The notes under the pieces were generated by a model. The model was not told where the DNA came from. It did not search any database and saw only the letters and a list, made by a program, of their open reading frames with translations. DNA of 34,090 nucleotides from Candidatus Zixiibacteriota bacterium (GTDB lineage Bacteria > Zixibacteria > MSB-5A5 > GN15 > JAAZOE01), in contig JAZGGI010000017.1 of NCBI GenBank assembly GCA_036480375.1, positions 1-34,090 of the forward strand, written 5' to 3'. Position numbers and translations under genes: made by a program. Below are positions 1 through 6,241 of the stretch, one piece after another. Every line of letters begins with the position of its first letter. Position 1 is the stretch's first letter.

Positions 1-93
1 TCTGGCAATCCTGTGAACGGATCGGGAGAACTTATCTACAAAACAGGTTTTAAAACCTCAGGGAAGGATCAGTTTCATCCCGATCCGCTCTAA
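1..93 (+). CDS. 3' end of an unknown upstream gene (partial)
   Basis: An open frame of 30 codons runs from the first base of the window to a TAA at 91-93 with no internal stop. It ends in the residues DQFHPDPL. I do not recognise the family. Two terminator-like hairpins follow within 35-75 bases, which fits the end of a transcription unit. The frame is short enough to be chance, so support is moderate. The sequence to the left of the window would settle it. Confidence 0.45.
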   Translation, partial: SGNPVNGSGELIYKTGFKTSGKDQFHPDPL

Positions 94-126
94 TATAATA
101 ACTATCCGGATTTAAGATACAAGGGA

Positions 127-169
127 AGGAGCCCTTAGGCTCCTGCCATCCCCGCCTTAGCGGGGATTT
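127..169 (+). terminator. Two adjacent hairpins with identical CTTA loops, probable terminator
   Basis: Hairpin 1 pairs AGGAGCC (127-133) with GGCTCCT (138-144). Hairpin 2 pairs ATCCCCGC (148-155) with GCGGGGAT (160-167). Both enclose the same four-base loop CTTA. Only a short T-run (TTT, 167-169) follows, so this is a weak intrinsic terminator or a repeat element serving as one, lying between the partial gene ending at 93 and the next gene at 202. Confidence 0.5.
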
Positions 170-201
170 GATGTTGCTATTATTAAATAAACGGAGTATT
201 A

Positions 202-912
202 TTGGATGAGATGGCGGGAACCCATTATCCTGCTAGCGCGGGACAATGGGCCACAAGTCCATATTGGATGGGCAAAAAAACAATGAAAAAATGTAAGAAA
301 AAAACCAAAAAAAGCCGGCCATGCAAGAAACCGGCCATGATTGATTCCGAGTACTGCTATATCCATAGCATAGGAACGTTTAAAGGAGTGCCTTGGTATA
401 AAAATGGTACCTGGCATTTCGTTATAGGTATATTAATAACGTTAGTGATTTTTGCATACAATTACTACACTGGTCCGACAAAGGAGAAACAAGACAAAGC
501 TTTATCGTTATTAAGAAAAATGGAGCGTATTGATAGGATATCATATAGCAGTCTTATTGCAAAATATCCGGAAGGGTATATTCTATTTGCATCGGATCAC
601 GTCCGGTTGGTTATTCCAAAAGAAAGCCATTTGAGCTCTGAATTTGAATTCCATTGGGATAAGGCTAAGATACTCGAAATTTCTGCATCAGGAATTAAAA
701 TACGATTACCGGATATTAATTATAGGCCATACAATATTAGGGCGTCTAACGTTGTAGTTACTCTAAAGAGATATGCATCTCCAGCGCGTTATTTATATCC
801 TATCGGTATATCTTCATATGGTAAGGTTTATATTGAAATCCTTAGCGACGATGCTGACGGAATAATATATGCGATTGGTTTTATAAAAAAAGTGGGTGGC
901 CCGCCATTTTAG
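202..912 (+). CDS. Hypothetical membrane protein with N-terminal Cys/His motif
   Basis: A 236-residue protein read from a TTG at 202, five bases after a GGAG at 193-196. ATG codons at 211 and 268 (residue 23) are alternative starts. Residues 24-56 are very Lys-rich and carry Cys31, Cys41, Cys52 and His55 (C-x9-C-x10-C-x2-H), like the short zinc-binding 'CKxxTKKGxPCKxxA...YCxxH' motif of DUF5763-type proteins. A transmembrane segment spans about residues 71-90 (WHFVIGILITLVIFAYNYY). The roughly 145-residue remainder is beta-rich and unrecognised. The last codons (KKVGGPPF) overlap DNA resembling the GGTGGCCC motif of the repeat region that follows, so the original 3' end may have been altered. 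The function is unknown; a membrane-anchored protein with a small metal-binding head is inference. Confidence 0.65.
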   Translation: MDEMAGTHYPASAGQWATSPYWMGKKTMKKCKKKTKKSRPCKKPAMIDSEYCYIHSIGTFKGVPWYKNGTWHFVIGILITLVIFAYNYYTGPTKEKQDKALSLLRKMERIDRISYSSLIAKYPEGYILFASDHVRLVIPKESHLSSEFEFHWDKAKILEISASGIKIRLPDINYRPYNIRASNVVVTLKRYASPARYLYPIGISSYGKVYIEILSDDADGIIYAIGFIKKVGGPPF

Positions 913-935
913 GGTTTGTTGAAAAAGGTATTGGA

Positions 936-1145
936 CCGGTGGCCCATCCCAGCTTTGCTGCGGTGGATTCCCGCAAAGAGCATCCACAATTATCCAACCA
1001 ATCCACCGCAATTTCCGAAATCATCCACCTCTATAGAATGCCCGGTGGCCCACTGCAACTTGTTGCGGTGGGTTCCCGCATGGAGCCTCCACAATTATCC
1101 AACCAATCCAACGCTATTTCCGAAATCATCCGCATCATTAGAATG
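936..1145. repeat. 105-bp imperfect tandem repeat, two copies
   Basis: Unit 1 (about 936-1040) and unit 2 (about 1041-1145) align with a 105-bp period over most of their length; the first few bases show a 106 offset. Shared blocks include CCGGTGGCCC, TTCCCGCA, the 22-base block at 984-1005 and 1089-1110, ATTTCCGAAATCATCC and TAGAATG. A 114-codon open frame crosses both copies (916-1260). Its peptide simply repeats and it has no ribosome-binding site, so I treat the region as non-coding repeat DNA. Confidence 0.75.
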
Positions 1146-1708
1146 GGAGCGACGAATATTTAAAGCCGGGAGAAGGCTTTTACGAAGTACGAAAAAGGAC
1201 AAAACGAACCCAATTCGCTGCAAACTTAACTGTTGTTTACCATTACAAGGAATTTTGTAAAATGCAAATGTGGATAACTCTTATAAATTCCAACGTTCGC
1301 TGGATTGACAAATTAAACAGGCCCCTGCCTGTCGGAATCACCACCGACTTGATATGACCCAAAACGTTAATCTGAGGAAACAAACCCATTTTTATATCAG
1401 AACATAATGTCGAAACCCCCGCGGTTTCGACATTACGACAACTCGATAGTTGTCGCTACGAATTTGAAAGCCGGTGCGGTGCTGAATTGTGACCTGAAAA
1501 TGTGCATAGTCAAGACAAAGGCGAATGATTTGTGTGCACTTTTGGCCGGAAAATTTCGTCCAATAATTGATAACGGCATATAATAACATAAGATAGCACT
1601 ATCGGCATACGGCTTGCAAACCGATAATGGTGAAATGTTTTTAATTGATTTGAAAGAGGCAGGCAGCTATCATTTATGTTGGAATACAATAAATATCAGG
1701 GAGGTAAC
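1146..1708. other. Gene-free palindrome-rich intergenic stretch
   Basis: No convincing coding sequence is seen here. It holds several small hairpins. AAAGCC/GGCTTT is at 1162-1167/1175-1180. ACAGGC/GCCTGT is at 1317-1322/1327-1332, partly shared with GTCGG/CCGAC at 1331-1335/1344-1348. The paired-palindrome element is listed separately at 1405-1460. TATCGG/CCGATA lies at 1600-1605/1621-1626 in what would be the 5' leader of the next operon. A TATAAT at 1579-1584 is a possible -10 box for that operon, but no good -35 sits 16-18 bases upstream. Open frames here on either strand lack ribosome-binding sites. Confidence 0.6.
1405..1460 (-). repeat. Paired-palindrome element, copy A
   Basis: Two perfect hairpins lie side by side. 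The first pairs 1405-1417 with 1423-1435 (13 bp; arms TAATGTCGAAACC and its complement). The second pairs CGACAACT (1436-1443) with AGTTGTCG (1448-1455) around a CGAT loop. The reverse complement of 1407-1460 aligns without gaps to 4491-4544, with 45 of 54 positions identical by my count. I call this copy inverted relative to copy B. Confidence 0.8.
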
Positions 1709-2515
1709 GTGATTACAAGGCTGTTTGTTTCAACCTTTCTTGCCCTTCTCGTATCTTCGCTTCTGACTTTGCCGGTGGCGGCGCAGTATAACGATAGCGA
1801 TGAGTTACCGGCGGTCAGCATTTATACCTGGCAGCCGACAATGCTGGTTGACTGCCCCACGGCCGGAACGCTCCGGCGGGCTTCATTTAACGTAATCATG
1901 CGGGCTTACCCCAATGGCGGAATACTGACCGGGACTAATATCGGCCTGTCAAACCGCCTGACGCTGGGAATCAGCTACGGCGCCGAAGGCATCCTGGCCG
2001 AATCGCAACCGAATTGGAATCCACGGATTGAATTCAATGTTAAACTGTCGCTGGTTGACGAAGGTTTGGTTTATCCGGCAATCGCGGCCGGGTTCACTTC
2101 GCAGGGATTCGGCTCGTTCGATGATGGTTTGCAGAGGTACGCTTTCAAATCAAAAGGATTCTACCTCGTGGGGAGCAAAAATTACCCGGTGCAAACCTGG
2201 CAAATGGGCATTCACGGCGGAGTTAATTATTCGATGGAGCAGGATGACAATGACGAGAATATGGATTTCTTTGTCGGGCTCGACACGCGGTTGAACAAGG
2301 ATGTCGGGATTGTGCTCGAGTATGATTTCGGATTTAACGATGATAAGGATCTGGTTAGTTTCGGAAAAGGCAAAGGATATCTCAATTTTGCACTTCAATG
2401 GCTGTACGCCGATAATTTGGTCATGGAGTTTTTGCTGAAGAATTTGAACAACAACCGCAAAGACGCGTCTGATATTTGGCGAGGATTGCGCGTAACGTAT
2501 GTAGAACATTTTTAG
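1709..2515 (+). CDS. Outer-membrane beta-barrel-like protein
   Basis: I choose the GTG at 1709 because AGGGAGGT (1698-1705) lies just upstream. An ATG at 1676 would add 11 residues and put the Shine-Dalgarno inside the gene. The 268-residue product starts with a signal peptide (about residues 1-24, ending VAAQ). The rest is dominated by alternating, Gly/aromatic-rich strands such as GIHGGVNYSMEQ and GIVLEYDFGFND, as in a transmembrane barrel, with amphipathic strands near the C-terminus. It resembles the barrel-like domain of YjbH-type exopolysaccharide proteins only loosely, so no specific function is assigned. It is the first gene of a three-gene envelope operon, with 27 bases to the next gene. 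Confidence 0.75.
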   Translation: MITRLFVSTFLALLVSSLLTLPVAAQYNDSDELPAVSIYTWQPTMLVDCPTAGTLRRASFNVIMRAYPNGGILTGTNIGLSNRLTLGISYGAEGILAESQPNWNPRIEFNVKLSLVDEGLVYPAIAAGFTSQGFGSFDDGLQRYAFKSKGFYLVGSKNYPVQTWQMGIHGGVNYSMEQDDNDENMDFFVGLDTRLNKDVGIVLEYDFGFNDDKDLVSFGKGKGYLNFALQWLYADNLVMEFLLKNLNNNRKDASDIWRGLRVTYVEHF

Positions 2516-2542
2516 AGGGGAGATAGTTTTTCAGGAGGGTTT

Positions 2543-3190
2543 ATGAGACAGCTTTTGCGCCTCCTTGTGTTCCTCACGGTCGCGGCCGCGATAATCGTCC
2601 CGGGATGTTATACGGTTCTCAAACATCCTGAGGATGAAAGCGGTTACACCGCCACACAGGTTTCCGACTGCACCCGCTGCCATGCCGATTATCAGGAATA
2701 TCCGTACGGATATTATTTTTCTCCCTATCCTGATTTCTGGTGGGAATATGAAAAATACGGATATTACTACGCATATCCATGGTGGTGGGATTTTTACGAT
2801 TATCCATATATAAATGGCGAGTACGCTGAAACGTCGCGCGGCTCGAAATTCGATAAGCGGGAAGCGCATCCGACTCCGGCGGCTCCTCCCCACGCTTTCG
2901 GCGGCGGATATATCTCGACCGACGGATCGGGGATATATTACCCAGGCGGAACGATGGGCGGTCAGCAGATAATTGACGGCACCGGCACCGCGACTTCGCG
3001 GCCCACAACAGGATCGGAGACGCGCTCAAAAGACGGTAGCGGCTCGACTGAGAGTAAATCTACTCGCCAATCAAATGAGAGAACGGCTCCTCAGAGCGAT
3101 CCCAATAAAAAATCAGGCGATGACACCAAGAAATCGGATGACAAGAAAAAAGATACGACTAAGAAAAAATCCCGGAAAGGCAAGCCATGA
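2543..3190 (+). CDS. Tyr/Trp-rich lipoprotein with a CxxCH motif
   Basis: A 215-residue protein with a strong ribosome site (AGGAGG, about 2532-2537). Residues 1-22 form a lipoprotein signal with lipobox IVPGC, giving an acylated Cys22. Residues 43-47 read CTRCH, the c-type haem attachment pattern CxxCH (it could instead be a metal or structural motif). Residues about 48-95 are extraordinarily rich in Tyr, Trp, Phe and Pro (YPYGYYFSPYPDFWWEYEKY). A Gly-rich segment follows, and the last 60 residues are a Lys/Ser/Asp low-complexity tail. The stop overlaps the ATG of the next gene (ATGA at 3187-3190), implying translational coupling with the FadL/PorV-like barrel. I do not recognise the family. 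A haem-bearing or surface-exposed lipoprotein is inference. Confidence 0.85.
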   Translation: MRQLLRLLVFLTVAAAIIVPGCYTVLKHPEDESGYTATQVSDCTRCHADYQEYPYGYYFSPYPDFWWEYEKYGYYYAYPWWWDFYDYPYINGEYAETSRGSKFDKREAHPTPAAPPHAFGGGYISTDGSGIYYPGGTMGGQQIIDGTGTATSRPTTGSETRSKDGSGSTESKSTRQSNERTAPQSDPNKKSGDDTKKSDDKKKDTTKKKSRKGKP

Positions 3191-4476
3191 AAAAGATAAT
3201 AAGTTTATGCGTTCTGATAATTTTTGCCTCTCCCCTGACAGCACAGGATTTAAGCATATTCGAAGAAGTCACGGCCGGGAATTTCTTTGGATACGGTGCC
3301 AAACAGATGGCGATGGGAGGAGCCGGGATTGCCAATACTATCGACGGCTCGGCTTTATATTATAACCCGGCGGCGCTGGCGAGGATACCTCGGATTGAGT
3401 TTCAACTGGGTATGTCGCATGAAAACTTTTCCAATGAGACATCGATGAAATCGGGACGGTACGACCCGACCGCGTTTCGTTCTATATTAAATAAGGCGTC
3501 AGCGGATATGACCAAAACCCGATTCGGTTCGGTGAATCTGACAATTCCGGTGCCGACTTATCGCGGTTCGATGGTGGTGGCATTTGGCGTTAACCGGGTG
3601 ATGTCGTTTGACAGAACGGCTCTGTTTCACGTTCGGGACGTCCGCATTGCCGATAATGCTCTCGTGGAAGACAAAGCCGAAGAATTTGAAGACGGCTGTA
3701 TCTATTTATATTCGGCGGGAGCCGGTATTGATTTGACGCCGCGCCTTTCGGTGGGCGCTTCGCTTAATGTCTATTCCGGTGAGGATAAGTTTACTTATGA
3801 TTATACCTGGGTCGATGAAACTCTCGGTGAATCAGGCGGATATGTCAATCGATTTGAAGATAGCTATATCGGCGTAACGCTGAAAGGCGGACTGCTGGCG
3901 CGTCCAAACAAAAATTTTACATTTGGGCTGGTAGTGGAATCTCCCCTGGAATGGCAGGTCGAGCAAACATATATCGACGAGGACGGTATTCGTGATGTTA
4001 TCGAATATGATTTATTGCGACCGTTCATAATCGGGTCGGGAATTTCGTATCGAATGAACCAACTGAGATTCACGGGAGAGATAGAATATATAGATTGGTC
4101 ACAGCTTTCGTATGATGATAATCCAGGCATGGAAATCGAAAACGATAGCCTGAATTTTTATTACCGCGATGTTTTAAATCTGCGGGGCGGTGTTGAATAT
4201 GAATTACCCAAGCGGGGTTTGGCATTTCGCGCGGGACTGTTTTCACAGCCTCTGGCATACGAAGATGACTTTATCGAAAGCGACCGCAAGGGATTTACAC
4301 TGGGATTCGGATGGCTAATTGATAAGGTGTTGCTTTTGGAAGCGGCGTATGTGAAGGGTAGTTTTGAGAGAAATTATACTGCTCCGAATGCCTTCTATAC
4401 GGTGATTGACAACAATACCGCGATTGCTAAAGATGATTTTCAGAGGATTTATTTCACGCTGTCATATAGAAATTAG
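3187..4476 (+). CDS. FadL/OmpP1 or PorV-like outer-membrane protein
   Basis: A 429-residue protein with a signal peptide (residues 1-19, ending LTAQ). It has the typical N-terminal signature of the OmpP1/FadL and PorV/PorQ group: FFGYGAKQMAMGGAGIANT followed by DGSALYYNPAALAR. The remainder is a succession of amphipathic strands and ends in YFTLSYRN. In this group such proteins are outer-membrane channels for hydrophobic compounds or, for PorV, accessory proteins of type IX secretion; by eye I cannot decide which. The start overlaps the upstream lipoprotein gene by four bases. Copy B of the palindrome element follows the stop within 15 bases. Confidence 0.85.
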   Translation: MKKIISLCVLIIFASPLTAQDLSIFEEVTAGNFFGYGAKQMAMGGAGIANTIDGSALYYNPAALARIPRIEFQLGMSHENFSNETSMKSGRYDPTAFRSILNKASADMTKTRFGSVNLTIPVPTYRGSMVVAFGVNRVMSFDRTALFHVRDVRIADNALVEDKAEEFEDGCIYLYSAGAGIDLTPRLSVGASLNVYSGEDKFTYDYTWVDETLGESGGYVNRFEDSYIGVTLKGGLLARPNKNFTFGLVVESPLEWQVEQTYIDEDGIRDVIEYDLLRPFIIGSGISYRMNQLRFTGEIEYIDWSQLSYDDNPGMEIENDSLNFYYRDVLNLRGGVEYELPKRGLAFRAGLFSQPLAYEDDFIESDRKGFTLGFGWLIDKVLLLEAAYVKGSFERNYTAPNAFYTVIDNNTAIAKDDFQRIYFTLSYRN

Positions 4477-4490
4477 AGATTGTCTCACCG

Positions 4491-4545
4491 TGTAGCGACA
4501 ACCCTCGGGTTGTCGCAATGTCGGAACCGCAGGGATTCCGACATA
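4491..4545 (+). repeat. Paired-palindrome element, copy B (likely also a terminator)
   Basis: Hairpin 1 is GCGACAACCC/GGGTTGTCGC (4495-4504/4507-4516, two-base loop). Hairpin 2 is ATGTCGGAA/TTCCGACAT (4518-4526/4536-4544), with an inner CC/GG pairing. It lies between the convergent ends of the barrel gene (4476) and the creatininase-family gene (4560), and a T-rich run (ATTTTTTTAT, 4551-4560) follows. It therefore probably ends transcription from the left. It matches the reverse complement of copy A at 1407-1460. Confidence 0.8.
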
Positions 4546-4559
4546 CAAGTATTTTTTTA

Positions 4560-5297
4560 TTAGAACAGTTTCATATTATTCCAGCGATTTATAATATCCA
4601 CAATAAAATCGCCGACGATTTCTGACATTTTATCGAGGTATTCTTTGGATTGCGCGGCGTCAAAAGTCGGATATCCTTGATTCTCTTCGTATAAAAGAAT
4701 TGATCCGGGCACAGGATAGATATCGGCTCCGCGTTTCATATGGAAGCCCATATCTTTTGTAAATTCGTCTTTGTTGACCAGAGCTTCATCTATTGCCTGC
4801 ACACAGGCGGTTTCGTTGTTGCCGGCGTGGCCTCCGGCGTCGCCGAAAATTTCCTGATTCAAATCGCCGGTCAGTTCCCACCAATGAATAGCCGCGATAC
4901 CGACTTTTCTATCGATATGCTTTTCATAGGCGGCTTCTTTGAGCATGGAATTATTACCGCCGTGTCCGTTGATGAAAATTATATATTTAAAATCATGGTC
5001 GGCCAAAGAATCGATAATCTCACCGATAAAATTCTTATATGTTTCCGGTCTGATGGTAAAAGAACCCGGATAGCGGTACAGTGATTTGGTGATGCCGTAA
5101 TTGAGAGTCGGCGCGATCAGGGCGTTCAATTTTTTGGCCTGGGACATGGCAATCGCTTTGGGAATAAAATTATCGGTACCCAGGGCGGCGGCGCCGTGAG
5201 CTTCGACGGTTCCGACCGGAATTAAAACGGTGTTTATTTTTTCAGGGACAAGCGCCTTGACTTGCGACCATGTTAACTTTTGCAATTCGCGTTCCAT
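4560..5297 (-). CDS. Creatininase-family metal-dependent amidohydrolase
   Basis: A 245-residue protein with the family's metal-site motifs in order: GTVEAHG (Glu32, His34), GTD (Asp42), NGHGGNN (His112) and GHAGNNETA (Glu162). Creatininase-family enzymes are di-metal hydrolases of cyclic or linear amides; members include creatinine amidohydrolase, FAPy deformylase ArfB and peptidase MftE. Nothing in the sequence picks the substrate, and no mycofactocin or riboflavin genes are nearby. The ATG at 5297 has GAGGT about five bases upstream. The gene lies downstream of a DUF2064 gene but is separated from it by an intrinsic terminator, so it probably has its own promoter or depends on readthrough. 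Confidence 0.9.
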   Translation of the reverse strand: MERELQKLTWSQVKALVPEKINTVLIPVGTVEAHGAAALGTDNFIPKAIAMSQAKKLNALIAPTLNYGITKSLYRYPGSFTIRPETYKNFIGEIIDSLADHDFKYIIFINGHGGNNSMLKEAAYEKHIDRKVGIAAIHWWELTGDLNQEIFGDAGGHAGNNETACVQAIDEALVNKDEFTKDMGFHMKRGADIYPVPGSILLYEENQGYPTFDAAQSKEYLDKMSEIVGDFIVDIINRWNNMKLF

Positions 5298-5308
5298 GTC
5301 TACCTCAT

Positions 5309-5338
5309 AAAAAAAGAAGCGGCCTATTAATGACCGCT
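5309..5338 (-). terminator. Intrinsic terminator after the DUF2064 gene
   Basis: Read on the minus strand, AGCGGTC (5338-5332), loop ATTAATA, then GGCCGCT (5324-5318; one G-T pair) is followed by a T-rich tract (5317-5309). It sits 19 bases after the stop of the gene at 5357-6109. Confidence 0.75.
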
Positions 5339-5356
5339 ACCATTAATAATATTTTC

Positions 5357-6109
5357 CTAAGATAATCGTTCGAGAATACGCTCCAAAACTCTTTCGGTTT
5401 CCCGGGCTGTTTCCTCATCGCCGACGAGACGAAATTGGTTGATGTCGCGAGCCAGGTACTCGATATCTTCGGGATGTTCGACGGCGTACCAAATTTCGGT
5501 TTCCTGCCATGAGATACCGAGTTCATCCAGCCTCGTTGAAACTTGCGAAAATATATCTGGAGCTTTCCAGTCAAACGAATGCAATTGTATCGGATAACTC
5601 CCCTTAAAACCAACCATGTAGTAGCGACCCTCTACTGTCGGCCCGAAGACAACATCGTGATTTTCGAGAATCTGCAGGGCGTTTTCAATCATGTTATGCG
5701 TCAGAGTGGGAGTGCGGCTTCCGATGAAAAGAACTTTCCTATAACCTTGTTGGAAGCATCGCTCGAACGATTCATCCATCTTAACGCCCCATCGTCCGGG
5801 GTCCAGCGCGGATATTTCTATGCGGCCGTCGACGAGGATGGATTTTTTATCGCCGGTTAATCTGCCTTTAAGATATTGTATAATGGTTTGCACCGATTTT
5901 TCGGTTTTGGCTTTAGGCGAATAAAACAACTTTATATCGACTTCAGGAATCGTCAGGGCATTATTGATGCTGTCAGCGACAAAGGCTTGATGCAAAAATG
6001 ATATTTCATCGCGGGTCAACTGATTTCCCAGATTCATCGATGAACCGTCTTCCTTGACTTCCTGAATGCAAATCACAAGGGCCGTATCATTATTCGTTTT
6101 TGACGTCAT
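5357..6109 (-). CDS. DUF2064-type glycosyltransferase-like protein
   Basis: A 250-residue protein with the layout of DUF2064 / TIGR04282-type nucleotidyl- or glycosyltransferase-like proteins (GT-A fold). It opens with a short beta strand (ALVICIQEV), has the central KVLFIGSRTPTLTHNMIENAL, then VVFGPTVEGRYYMVGF, which corresponds to the usual 'GPxxDGGYYLIGL'. The typical acidic 'GSDxP' reads GSRTP here and the 'DGGYY' reads EGRYY, so the active-site pattern is altered and activity may differ. The C-terminal 50 residues are helical and charged. The ATG at 6109 has GGAG ten bases upstream. A terminator follows. The specific reaction is unknown. Confidence 0.75.
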   Translation of the reverse strand: MTSKTNNDTALVICIQEVKEDGSSMNLGNQLTRDEISFLHQAFVADSINNALTIPEVDIKLFYSPKAKTEKSVQTIIQYLKGRLTGDKKSILVDGRIEISALDPGRWGVKMDESFERCFQQGYRKVLFIGSRTPTLTHNMIENALQILENHDVVFGPTVEGRYYMVGFKGSYPIQLHSFDWKAPDIFSQVSTRLDELGISWQETEIWYAVEHPEDIEYLARDINQFRLVGDEETARETERVLERILERLS

Positions 6110-6241
6110 AAATCATTAGCTCCATATAGCAGTGAGGTAGCATCAATATAATTGTGTCTTAGATGCATGTCAATAGACATAAGAGGTTATGTCCGGATGA
6201 TAGATAATTTTATCGAGAATTTTCGTTTTTATCACGATCAT

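Noticed and set aside
936-1145. CRISPR array or insertion sequence end
   Set aside because: Only two long units with no spacers, no terminal inverted repeats and no transposase nearby.
916-1260. 114-codon plus-strand ORF with repeated LLRW[IV]PA...HNYPTNP peptide
   Set aside because: It only reads through the 105-bp DNA repeat, has no ribosome site, and the other frame (939-1163) shows the same repetition.
1579-1584. TATAAT as a complete promoter for the 1709-4476 operon
   Set aside because: The hexamer is perfect but the position 17 bases upstream (TCGTCC) does not resemble a -35 box.
5305-5613. 102-codon minus-strand ORF overlapping the DUF2064 gene
   Set aside because: It is a different frame of the same strand over the DUF2064 coding region and terminator, with no ribosome site.
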